35,647 nucleotides of DNA, from NCBI GenBank assembly GCA_013153405.1, contig JAADEM010000061.1:1-35647 (forward strand). The letters run 5' to 3'. Shown piece after piece: positions 27,935 through 34,917 of the stretch. A program made the position numbers and the translations under genes. Under the pieces are notes generated by a model. It had not been told where the DNA came from. It worked only from the letters and a program-made list of their open reading frames with translations, and did not search any database. This stretch comes from Chlorobiota bacterium. GTDB taxonomy: Bacteria > Bacteroidota > Bacteroidia > Bacteroidales > Marinilabiliaceae. The first letter of the stretch is position 1. Every line of letters starts with the position of its first letter.

Positions 27935-28672
27935 ATGAGTTCCAGATATTTATTTTTATTGATGACAGTGGTTTTTGTCGTTTCCTGTTCGGAGGAAAAA
28001 AACAGCAATTATGCAACACTTTACGGCATTGTAACCGATTTTGACGGCAATCCTATTGATAGCGCATCGGTAAAAATTAAGGATAGAAATTTCAACAACC
28101 TCTATGAAACCGTAACAGATAAAAAAGGCAGATACTACATAAAGGTAAAAAAAGACATCTACCCGTCAGTATTTGTTATACGGGAAGATGAATATGCAAA
28201 AACAAAGCTTGAATACTGGGCCTGGAACGTGCCTGTACTGAACAACCTTGAGCTAAACTGCCGTTACGGAAAAATTGAAATTTACGGGGTAAATGTTTTT
28301 GAGCCAAAGGTAAATCCATACGACACTTACCGCATCTATTTCAGGCCTATGTCACTCGGAAAATATCTAACTACATCTGAAATAAAAAAAGGAGACACCA
28401 TAGCAATTGCTCCCCGGCTCATAAAAAACGACATAACAGTAACCATAAACGGTATTGAAACCGGAATAAAAACACTTGACCGTGTCCTTGAGTACAGCTC
28501 AGCAGGAAACTATATTTTTGCATATGAAATGCAGGTGTTGAAACCAGACAGCACTGCTATTTCTGCATCACAGAAAACTACAGGATTCGATAAAATTTCG
28601 GTGTTCATTCACTCTTCCGAAACCGGCGAGAAAGGAGAAGCTGACTATTTTTACAAACAAAACGAAGATTAA
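27935..28672 (+). CDS. Carboxypeptidase regulatory-like lipoprotein, probably surface exposed
   Basis: The 245-residue product has a lipoprotein signal (VVFVVSC, lipidated C18). The next residues, SEEK, fit the Ser-plus-acidic lipoprotein export signal that sends Bacteroidetes lipoproteins to the cell surface. Residues about 27-90 form a carboxypeptidase regulatory-like (transthyretin-like) domain: TLYGIVTDFDGNPIDSASVK and TVTDKKGRYYIKV. The rest is beta-rich, without a known catalytic motif. The ATG follows directly after the TGA of the TatD-like gene, and its stop overlaps the next ATG (TAATG). The function is unknown; binding or display at the surface is inference. Confidence 0.82.
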   Translation: MSSRYLFLLMTVVFVVSCSEEKNSNYATLYGIVTDFDGNPIDSASVKIKDRNFNNLYETVTDKKGRYYIKVKKDIYPSVFVIREDEYAKTKLEYWAWNVPVLNNLELNCRYGKIEIYGVNVFEPKVNPYDTYRIYFRPMSLGKYLTTSEIKKGDTIAIAPRLIKNDITVTINGIETGIKTLDRVLEYSSAGNYIFAYEMQVLKPDSTAISASQKTTGFDKISVFIHSSETGEKGEADYFYKQNED

Positions 28673-29391
28673 TGGAGAATTGGTTGTCACGAACCGAATT
28701 ACTGCTCGGCGAAGAAAAAATGGGAAAGCTGCGAAATGCACACGTTCTTGTCGTGGGCCTTGGCGGAGTGGGGGCATATGCCGCCGAACAACTGGCAAGG
28801 GCAGGCATTGGCAACCTTACCATAGTTGATGGCGACACTGTTCATCCCAGCAATCGAAACAGGCAGCTTGCAGCTCTAGTGAGTACCGAGGGTAAAGAAA
28901 AGGCAGAAGTAGTGGCATCGCGGTTGAAAGATATAAATCCGGAACTTAAGCTGACAGTGATAAATGAGTTCATCAAAGACGAGCGTATTCCGAATATTCT
29001 CGATTCTCAAAAATTTGATTTTGTGGTAGATGCCATTGATACTTTAAGCCCTAAAGTTTTTCTGATAGTAGAGACATTCAAACGAGGCTATCCGCTGATA
29101 TCCTCAATGGGAGCAGGAGGTAAATTCGACCCCACAAAGATCGAGATAACCGATATCAGCAAAACGCATAACTGTAAGCTTGCACGTATGGTCCGCAAAC
29201 GCCTGACCAAGCACAAAATCAAAAAAGGTTTTACAGTTGTATTCTCACCTGAACCTATAAATCCTGAACATGTTATTGAGACAGAAGGAGAGCAGAACAA
29301 AAAAACAACTGTTGGTACAATATCGTATATGCCGGGGCTGTTCGGAATGTTTGCAGCATCGTTTGTGATCAGAAAAATTGCCGGAATTTAA
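28672..29391 (+). CDS. tcdA: tRNA threonylcarbamoyladenosine dehydratase (TcdA/CsdL)
   Basis: The 239-residue ThiF/E1-like enzyme uses ATP to cyclise t6A37 to ct6A in ANN-decoding tRNAs. The nucleotide-binding glycine loop is VGLGGVG (28-34). ATP-contacting residues include D53 (VDGD), R64 in NRNRQ, K76 and D120 (VVDAID). The signatures SSMGAGGKFDPT and CKLARMVRKRL match TcdA rather than MoeB or ThiF, and there is no C-terminal rhodanese domain. It is the last gene of the operon, overlapping the lipoprotein gene by one base. Confidence 0.95.
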   Translation: MENWLSRTELLLGEEKMGKLRNAHVLVVGLGGVGAYAAEQLARAGIGNLTIVDGDTVHPSNRNRQLAALVSTEGKEKAEVVASRLKDINPELKLTVINEFIKDERIPNILDSQKFDFVVDAIDTLSPKVFLIVETFKRGYPLISSMGAGGKFDPTKIEITDISKTHNCKLARMVRKRLTKHKIKKGFTVVFSPEPINPEHVIETEGEQNKKTTVGTISYMPGLFGMFAASFVIRKIAGI

Positions 29392-29431
29392 TCTCCAGAT
29401 TCATTCTTGTATAAACTAACGGGCTACCACA

Positions 29432-29470
29432 TATAAAAAAAGGCCGCTCTTTCGAAACGGCCTTAATTTA
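29432..29470. terminator. Shared terminator between tcdA and kbl
   Basis: AAGGCCG (29440-29446) pairs with CGGCCTT (29458-29464) over 7 bp with an 11-nt loop. On the minus strand a T run follows (complement of the A7 at 29435-29441), so it best serves kbl. The plus-strand tail (AATTTA) is weaker. Confidence 0.75.
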
Positions 29471-29474
29471 TAAT

Positions 29475-30662
29475 TTAGATAACTCCAAGCTCCTTCCCGA
29501 CTTTTATGAAAGCCGCAATGGCCTTGTCGAGATGCTCTTTTTCGTGAGCTGCTGAAAGCTGAATCCTTATTCGTGCCTGTTCCTTGGGAACCACGGGATA
29601 GAAGAAGCCGATTACGTAAACACCCTCTTCAAGAAGCTTTGCGGCAAAATCCTGCGACAGCTTTGCATCATAAAGCATTAGTGCAATGATGGCAGAGTCA
29701 GACGGTTTAAGGTCGAAACCTGCTTCTGTCATTTTTGTTTTAAAATATTCAGCATTGCTCATCAGCTTATCGCGAAGTTCTGTTGAGCCGGAAAGCATAT
29801 CGAATACTTCCAGTGCTGCTCCTACAATTGCCGGAGAGAGTGAATTTGAGAACAGATAAGGACGTGATCGCTGACGAAGCATATCCACGATCTCTTTCTT
29901 TCCGGTTGTATAGCCGCCCATTGCACCACCAAGGGCTTTACCCAGTGTTCCGGTAATTATATCCACACGATCCATCACATTGTGATACTCGTGAGTTCCA
30001 CGGCCTGTTTTACCAATGAAACCTGCAGCGTGACTGTCGTCAACCATTACAAGAGCATCATACTTATCAGCCAGGTCACAAATCTTATTCAGCTTTGCAA
30101 TATCCCCGTCCATTGAGAAAACACCGTCGGTTACAACAATACGGAAACGTTGTGCCTGAGCGGCCTTAAGCTGCTCTTCAAGATCAGCCATGTCGGCATG
30201 TTTGTAACGGTAGCGTACAGCTTTACACAAACGAACCCCGTCAATAATGGAAGCGTGGTTCAGCTCATCAGAAATAATCGCATCCTCGGCAGAAAACAAA
30301 GGTTCAAAAACACCGCCATTGGCATCAAAAGCCGCAGCATAAAGAATGGTATCCTCCATTCCGAAAAACTCAGCTATCTTTTCTTCAAGTTCTTTGTGGA
30401 TATCCTGCGTACCGCAAATAAATCTCACCGATGACATTCCGTAACCATGTGAGTCCAGAGTTTTTTGCGCAGCCGAAACAACTCTCGGATGCGATGACAG
30501 CCCCAGATAGTTATTGGCACAAAAATTAAGTACAGTTTCACCTGTTGACACCTTAATTTCAGCCCCCTGGGGAGTTGTAATTATACGCTCCTTTTTATAC
30601 AGCCCTGATTCCTCAATGGCTTTAAGCTCACTTATCAGATGTTCTTTAATCTTTCCGTACAT
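29475..30662 (-). CDS. kbl: Glycine C-acetyltransferase (2-amino-3-ketobutyrate CoA ligase)
   Basis: The 395-residue PLP enzyme of the alpha-oxoamine synthase family splits 2-amino-3-ketobutyrate with CoA into glycine and acetyl-CoA, the second step of threonine breakdown. The PLP lysine is K242 ([10 protein letters not shown]), and the ring-contacting residues D208 and H211 lie in VDDSHAAG. These are offset by two from E. coli Kbl (D210, H213, K244). The length is as usual. The partner threonine dehydrogenase gene (tdh) is not in the window. The upstream neighbour is the PfkB-like kinase, 78 bp away on the same strand, so co-transcription is possible. Confidence 0.95.
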   Translation of the reverse strand: MYGKIKEHLISELKAIEESGLYKKERIITTPQGAEIKVSTGETVLNFCANNYLGLSSHPRVVSAAQKTLDSHGYGMSSVRFICGTQDIHKELEEKIAEFFGMEDTILYAAAFDANGGVFEPLFSAEDAIISDELNHASIIDGVRLCKAVRYRYKHADMADLEEQLKAAQAQRFRIVVTDGVFSMDGDIAKLNKICDLADKYDALVMVDDSHAAGFIGKTGRGTHEYHNVMDRVDIITGTLGKALGGAMGGYTTGKKEIVDMLRQRSRPYLFSNSLSPAIVGAALEVFDMLSGSTELRDKLMSNAEYFKTKMTEAGFDLKPSDSAIIALMLYDAKLSQDFAAKLLEEGVYVIGFFYPVVPKEQARIRIQLSAAHEKEHLDKAIAAFIKVGKELGVI

Positions 30663-30740
30663 TTTTTCTGTTTTTAATGTTTTAATCTTTTCATAAAGTT
30701 AAAACATATTTTTTTAGAAAAAACAGCTCTATAACATCTT

Positions 30741-31721
30741 TTAGCGCATTATTTCAGAAACCTTTTCTTTTATCTTTTTCCAGCGTTCTTCATCCATTTT
30801 AGCACCTATCACTTCAATTACATTTCCTGAAGTAACAGAACCTATTTTTCCACATTGTTCAGGAGTAAGGCCATTTGCCATTCCATACAGAAATCCGGCA
30901 GCATACAGGTCGCCTGCTCCTGTAGTATCAATACTTTTAGCAGGAACCACATCAACCTTTACAATCTCACCGTAATAATTAATTATCGATCCTTTTTTAC
31001 CCAATTTTAAAATCGCAACATCAGCATACCTGCTCATCTCTTCAAGAGCTTCATACTCCTCTTTTCCTGTAAAAGCCCTTGCCTCCTCTTCGTTGGCAAA
31101 AAGAACATCAACATACTTATCGGTAAGATATTTCAGAAACTCCAGGTTTTCCTCCACAACATTGTAACTTGCCAGATCAAGACTGTTTTTCAATCCGGCA
31201 TCTTTAGCAAGCTTTAAAGCAGCCTCAACAAGTTCATAATTTTGTACCAGATATCCTTCGATATGAAAACAGGTATATCCCTCAAACATCTCCTTTTTAA
31301 GATCAGATGCCGAAAGCTCAATGGCTGCTCCAAGAAATGTTGCCAATGTGCGCTCCGAATCAGGACTAATTAAAACTGTTGAAGTTCCCGAACTGTTTTC
31401 ACCTTTCAACAAAAATGGTTTAATGTTGCTTTTTTCCAAATCAGATTTAAAAAAGTTTCCAATCTCATCATCGCCTATTTTTCCTATAAACCCTGTCTTA
31501 ATACCAAGATTAGCCAATCCGTCAATCGTGTTTGCAGCTGATCCTCCGGATGCTTTATCGTTAAGCAGATGCCCTGCTTTTTTATACAACAATTCAACAC
31601 CGTTGTTATCAATTAACTGCATACTGCCTTTGGGCAGATTAAGTTCTTTAAGCAAAGAATCATCTTCAATTCTGGCCAGAATATCGACCAATGCATTTCC
31701 TATTCCTAAAACACTGCTCAT
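30741..31721 (-). CDS. PfkB-family kinase, adenosine-kinase-like
   Basis: The 326-residue ribokinase-fold protein has the N-terminal substrate lid (VLGIGNALVDILARI). The first PfkB signature is GGSAANTIDGLANLG (59-73), and the second is DTTGAGDLYAAGF (265-277) with the anion hole GAGD and catalytic base D271. In Bacteroidetes such proteins are annotated as adenosine kinase. The closely spaced NALVD and GGSAANT motifs fit that, but other nucleoside or sugar substrates are possible. A -7 box lies 45 bp upstream, almost abutting the divergent tRNA-Asn promoter. Confidence 0.88.
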   Translation of the reverse strand: MSSVLGIGNALVDILARIEDDSLLKELNLPKGSMQLIDNNGVELLYKKAGHLLNDKASGGSAANTIDGLANLGIKTGFIGKIGDDEIGNFFKSDLEKSNIKPFLLKGENSSGTSTVLISPDSERTLATFLGAAIELSASDLKKEMFEGYTCFHIEGYLVQNYELVEAALKLAKDAGLKNSLDLASYNVVEENLEFLKYLTDKYVDVLFANEEEARAFTGKEEYEALEEMSRYADVAILKLGKKGSIINYYGEIVKVDVVPAKSIDTTGAGDLYAAGFLYGMANGLTPEQCGKIGSVTSGNVIEVIGAKMDEERWKKIKEKVSEIMR

Positions 31722-31765
31722 CAGGTTACTTTTTTATAAAATTAAAATTATTCGTTATTTTTTTT

Positions 31766-31773
31766 CAAAGATA
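31766..31773 (-). promoter_or_regulatory. -7 box of the PfkB-like gene
   Basis: The minus strand reads TATCTTTG, a full TAnnTTTG match. The start near 31759 would give a leader of about 38 nt. No clear -33 element was seen. It directly abuts the plus-strand -33 element at 31774. Confidence 0.65.
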
Positions 31774-31804
31774 TTGGATATTTTGAATAATCCTTCTATT
31801 TTTG
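31774..31804 (+). promoter_or_regulatory. Promoter of tRNA-Asn
   Basis: TTG (31774-31776), a 20-bp spacer and TATTTTTG (31797-31804) give a full -33/-7 pair. The tRNA begins 64 bp beyond the -7 box. Confidence 0.75.
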
Positions 31805-31867
31805 CATCGCATTTGAAAACAACAACGGTTGAGAATAAAAAAATGCCAAAATCAATACTACATATAC

Positions 31868-31941
31868 TCCCCAGTAGCTCAGTTGGTTAGAGCGGCGGAC
31901 TGTTAATCCGTAGGTCGTAGGTTCAAGTCCTACCTGGGGAG
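31868..31941 (+). tRNA. tRNA-Asn (anticodon GTT)
   Basis: The acceptor stem TCCCCAG (31868-31874) pairs with CTGGGGA (31934-31940), with discriminator G at 31941. The anticodon stem CGGAC-type arm encloses CTGTTAA, giving GUU for asparagine. The D arm is GCTCAGTTGGTTAGAGC and the T arm GTAGGTTCAAGTCCTAC. CCA is not encoded. It is a substrate type for the t6A pathway that TcdA extends. Confidence 0.97.
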
Positions 31942-31949
31942 CTTTGGAG

Positions 31950-31977
31950 AGCCATCCTTCAAAAGGATGGCTTTTTT
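31950..31977 (+). terminator. Rho-independent terminator of tRNA-Asn
   Basis: AGCCATCCTT (31950-31959) pairs with AAGGATGGCT (31963-31972) over 10 bp with a 3-nt loop, followed by a T run. Confidence 0.92.
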
Positions 31978-32071
31978 GCTTTCAAAAATAACTATCTGCT
32001 ACTACGCAGTGATTATTCTTTTATTATCCTAAACTATTTTGTTTTTTGTGATTTAACTAAATCTTACATTT

Positions 32072-32333
32072 TCACAAACAAAGCAGCTTACTGTTATTAT
32101 CCTTTAAAGATATATGATTCCTGCTTTTCTTGCACTTTATCTCGAGCTCTCTTTTAATGGCATCTGACTTACTATCAAACTCCTCTGTGCACACCAGCCC
32201 CCATGGTACTCCTGTTTTGTGAATGCTGTTCTGAGCCTGTTGTGTTGCTGTAACCTTTTATTCGGTTCATCACGCCGCCAACATAAAATCGGTCTTTTCT
32301 TTTACTGTAAACTATGTATACGAAAGACGACAC
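32072..32333 (-). pseudogene. Decayed GIY-YIG nuclease-domain gene
   Basis: Three minus-strand pieces in three different frames together spell a small GIY-YIG protein of about 85 residues. Piece 1 (about 32256-32333) reads SSFVYIVYSKRKDRFYVGG, the GIY and YIG strands as VYI and YVG. Piece 2 (32239-32253) reads LQQHN, the RLxxHN segment. Piece 3 (32072 to about 32232) contains NSIHKTGVPWGLVCTEEF and then DSKSDAIKRELEIKCKKSRN. At least two frameshifts separate them, and the only start codon in place is GTG (32331-32333). The family is a single-domain nuclease common in Bacteroidetes. It begins 52 bp after the 3' end of tRNA-Ala on the same strand. Confidence 0.8.
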
Positions 32334-32385
32334 AGGATAAAAGAAAAAAAAGGAATTGCTTTTGTTGCAACTCCCTTTGTATGAT

Positions 32386-32459
32386 GTGGAGAATAGCGGA
32401 ATCGAACCGCTGACCTTCTGACTGCCAGTCAGACGCTCTAGCCAACTGAGCTAATCCCC
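32386..32459 (-). tRNA. tRNA-Ala (anticodon GGC)
   Basis: On the minus strand GGGGGAT (32453-32459) pairs with ATTCTCC (32387-32393) with two G-U pairs, discriminator A at 32386. The anticodon stem TCTGA/TCAGA encloses CTGGCAG, giving GGC for alanine. The T arm is AGCGGTTCGATTCCGCT. The Ala identity G3-U70 wobble is present. CCA is not encoded. Confidence 0.96.
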
Positions 32460-32474
32460 CATCGTTTTGTGATG

Positions 32475-32504
32475 CAAATATAATATGTTTAATAATCTCT
32501 GCAA
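32475..32504 (-). promoter_or_regulatory. Promoter of tRNA-Ala
   Basis: On the minus strand TTG (32502-32504), a 19-bp spacer and TATATTTG (32475-32482) form a full -33/-7 pair 15 bp upstream of the tRNA 5' end. Confidence 0.8.
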
Positions 32505-32643
32505 AATGATAAATGGTTTTTAGTTCCAAACTTGTCAAAACATTTATTTACATATCACTCCAAAATCGGCAAAGGCTTTAACCACCCTTTACTTATCTCA
32601 ACATTTTTTAAGTCTCACTTAACCTGTTTTAACAAAAACTGTC

Positions 32644-32674
32644 TTGAAATAAACATTTTCACAAACTAACTTCA
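32644..32674 (+). promoter_or_regulatory. Weak candidate promoter of the first tonB gene
   Basis: TTG (32644-32646), a 20-bp spacer and TAACTTCA (32667-32674) match the -33/-7 layout with two mismatches in the -7 box. The ATG at 32701 would follow a leader of about 20 nt. Confidence 0.35.
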
Positions 32675-32700
32675 TTCAATTAATCATCATTCTATAAAAT

Positions 32701-33378
32701 ATGGAAACAAAAAAATCACCTAAGGCGGACCTTGAAAGCAAAAAAACCATATTTCTTCAAATAGGTTTTATTTTTGCGTTGGGAGCGGTATTTACTGCTT
32801 TTGAATGGTCAACACCTGAGATCGATTTATCTCAGTATGAATTTACAGATCCCGTGGTTGCTGAAGACGACATTATTCCACTTGTTAAACAAGAAGAAAA
32901 AAAACCACTGCCCCCACCTCCTCAGTTAAAAGACATAATCACAGTTGTAGACAATGATACGGAGCTAAATGAAGAACTTGAAATAAACGATACAGAACTG
33001 AATCAGGATGATGAAATAGATTTCTCAAATCTGCTTAATGAGGAAAATGAAGATGAAGAAGACGGAATATTTATCAGTGTGGAGGAAATGCCAGAATTCC
33101 CCGGTGGAAATAACGAACTTCTTTCTTTTCTATCCAAATCAGTTAAATATCCCGTAATAGCCATTGAAAACAGAATACAGGGACGTGTCTATGTGTATTT
33201 CGTGGTTGACGAAAACGGCTATGTATCAGATGTGAGACTAATAAGAGGGGTTGATCCCGCAATTGACAAAGAAGCATTAAGAGTAGTAAAAAGTATGCCC
33301 CGATGGAAACCCGGTAAACAAAGAAACAAACCGGTAAAAGTGTCTTTTACGGTACCAATAAACTTTGTTCTGGAATAG
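32701..33378 (+). CDS. Energy transducer TonB (first paralogue)
   Basis: The 225-residue protein should couple the proton motive force to outer-membrane TonB-dependent receptors. A cytoplasmic N terminus (METKKSPKADLESKK) leads into one membrane helix (about 17-34). A Pro-rich stretch (LPPPPQ, about 69-75) and an Asp/Glu-rich linker (about 85-125) follow. The C-terminal TonB domain (about 128-225) contains EEMPEFPGG, YPVIAIENRIQGRVYVYFVV and WKPGKQ. The acidic linker replaces the Pro-Lys repeats of E. coli TonB and is common in Bacteroidetes. It is followed by an AT-rich terminator and a close paralogue. No exbB or exbD is present in the window. Confidence 0.93.
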   Translation: METKKSPKADLESKKTIFLQIGFIFALGAVFTAFEWSTPEIDLSQYEFTDPVVAEDDIIPLVKQEEKKPLPPPPQLKDIITVVDNDTELNEELEINDTELNQDDEIDFSNLLNEENEDEEDGIFISVEEMPEFPGGNNELLSFLSKSVKYPVIAIENRIQGRVYVYFVVDENGYVSDVRLIRGVDPAIDKEALRVVKSMPRWKPGKQRNKPVKVSFTVPINFVLE

Positions 33379-33426
33379 TAATCTTTTCGGTGTACCTGAA
33401 TAATTATTGCAAATATTAACAGTAAC

Positions 33427-33463
33427 AAAATAGTTTAATAACATGATAAAACTATTTTTTTAG
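33427..33463 (+). terminator. AT-rich terminator after the first tonB gene
   Basis: AAAATAGTTT (33427-33436) pairs with AAACTATTTT (33449-33458) over 10 bp with a 12-nt loop, and the T run continues to 33461. Low GC in the stem makes it weaker than the others here. Confidence 0.6.
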
Positions 33464-33542
33464 CCAAAAAGTAATGTTTTTTAATTTGAATGTTCTATTT
33501 TTAACCTCTCAAAACCGAATAAACAGGTTTTAACCCTTAAGG

Positions 33543-33573
33543 TTTGAAAAAATATTTTTAAAACTTATCTTTA
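33543..33573 (+). promoter_or_regulatory. Promoter of the second tonB gene
   Basis: TTTG (33543-33546), a 19-bp spacer and TATCTTTA (33566-33573) fit the Bacteroidetes promoter with one mismatch in the last base of the -7 box. The ATG at 33601 follows a leader of about 20 nt. Confidence 0.6.
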
Positions 33574-33600
33574 CTTATAGAGATTAATGTAGTGTAAATT

Positions 33601-34284
33601 ATGGAAGTTAAAAAGACACCCCAAGCGGATCTGGAAAACAAAAAGACGATCTTTATGCAGATCGGGTTGGTTATTGTCCTTGGACTGGTTTTTATAGCCT
33701 TTGAGTGGACAACTACCGACGTTGATGTTTCCCAGTTTGAGATAGCGGAAGACCTCGACGCTGAAGAGGAAATCATCCCTATCACAAGACAGGAAGAAGT
33801 TAAGCCGCCACCACCACCGCCACCACCAAAAGTAACAGACGTTCTAAACATTGTGGAAGATGATGTGGAGCTTGATGAAGAACTGGACATTGAAGACACT
33901 GAAATGGACCAGGATAGTGAAGTGGACTTTTCAAACGTTGTAGATGATGAGGAAGAAGAAGAAGATGCTCCCGTATTTTTCATTGTGGAAGAGATGCCTG
34001 AATTTCCGGGTGGTGAAACTGCATTGCATCAATACATCGCTAAATCTATTAAATATCCTGTAATTGCACAGGAAAATGGAATTCAGGGACGTGTTTACGT
34101 TTCATTCGTAATTAATGCAAAAGGTGAAGTTACCGATATCAAGATCGCTCGTGGTGTTGACCCGGCACTTGACAAGGAGGCTATCAGAGTGATTAAGAAT
34201 ATGCCTAAATGGAAGCCCGGAAAACAAAGGGGTAAACCTGTTAAGGTTTCATTTACAGTGCCTATTAACTTCGTGCTGCAATAA
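33601..34284 (+). CDS. Energy transducer TonB (second paralogue)
   Basis: The 227-residue protein has the same layout as the preceding gene and is clearly its duplicate. The N terminus is MEVKKTPQADLENKKTIF, the membrane helix lies at about 17-35, and a run of nine prolines (PPPPPPPP region, about 68-76) follows. A very acidic linker (about 85-127, ending DDEEEEEDAP) leads to the TonB domain with EEMPEFPGG and WKPGKQRGKPVKVSFTVPIN. The end of the domain is almost identical between the two. It has its own promoter and a strong terminator, so the pair can be expressed independently. Which receptors each serves cannot be told. Confidence 0.93.
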   Translation: MEVKKTPQADLENKKTIFMQIGLVIVLGLVFIAFEWTTTDVDVSQFEIAEDLDAEEEIIPITRQEEVKPPPPPPPPKVTDVLNIVEDDVELDEELDIEDTEMDQDSEVDFSNVVDDEEEEEDAPVFFIVEEMPEFPGGETALHQYIAKSIKYPVIAQENGIQGRVYVSFVINAKGEVTDIKIARGVDPALDKEAIRVIKNMPKWKPGKQRGKPVKVSFTVPINFVLQ

Positions 34285-34304
34285 AATATATTGCTTCAAA
34301 ATAT

Positions 34305-34332
34305 AAAGCCCGGTTTCAGCCGGGCTTTTTTA
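34305..34332 (+). terminator. Rho-independent terminator of the second tonB gene
   Basis: AAAGCCCGG (34305-34313) pairs with CCGGGCTTT (34320-34328) over 9 bp with a 6-nt loop, followed by more T residues to 34331. Confidence 0.9.
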
Positions 34333-34833
34333 TTCTCATAACCGCCTAGTATCACAAAATAAATTTGTCAGAGGGTGAATCAATTAAACATAACCAGTTA
34401 AAGTAGTAATCCTGTTCTCAGAAACTGCAATTTACACGCCGGATTAGTATATAACCGACAGGTAAGCATTTATCCCAAATCAAAAACATTTTGGTTTGCC
34501 TTAGATCTTTATAGCACAATGAGAATATGACGAAACATTTACCGTCACGGGAACAGCAAAGGAACCCCTCACATATTACAACCTCAACTATTCCGTGATA
34601 TTCTGCCTGTGTCGTACCACAGCTGTTCCACTTTTGTGTAAAAACCAATGTTATGAATTTCCCGAACCATTAATTTCATCCAAACTATGGATTATAAAAC
34701 TATAGAATGTCCAAAAGTCGTCATTTACTCATTTCGCCACAAAAATTTGGGATGAATTCTCGCAATAACGTCGTGTTTATACTTATTGAAAATCCCAATC
34801 ACCAATCAATGTTTAATCAATTTTATATATAAA
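34333..34833. other. Intergenic stretch with no recognised gene
   Basis: About 500 bp between the TonB terminator and the next terminator. The only frame of note (34418-34648, minus, 76 codons) is Cys-rich, lacks a signal or domain pattern and looks like chance. No tRNA or repeat array was seen. It could hold an unrecognised small RNA. Confidence 0.45.
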
Positions 34834-34876
34834 AAAAGGGCTTCCTGAGAAAATTCTGCAGAAAACCCTTCCGGGG
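34826..34876 (-). terminator. Possible terminator of the M16-type peptidase gene
   Basis: On the minus strand AAGGG pairs with CCCTT over 5 bp around a long loop that contains the palindrome TTCTGCAGAA, and a T run followed by ATATAT comes after. The stem is short, so the call is tentative. It lies about 45 bp past the stop codon. Confidence 0.45.
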
Positions 34877-34917
34877 CTGGTCAACAGTTATTGAACAAAG
34901 CTATTTACCTTAAAATA

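Noticed and set aside
33558-33983. A serine-rich minus-strand frame of 141 codons.
   Set aside because: It is the antisense of the Asp/Glu- and Pro-rich linker of the second TonB gene, which explains the Ser and Gly runs.
34418-34648. A Cys-rich 76-codon minus-strand frame.
   Set aside because: No signal peptide, domain pattern or upstream promoter, and its composition is unlike the neighbouring genes.
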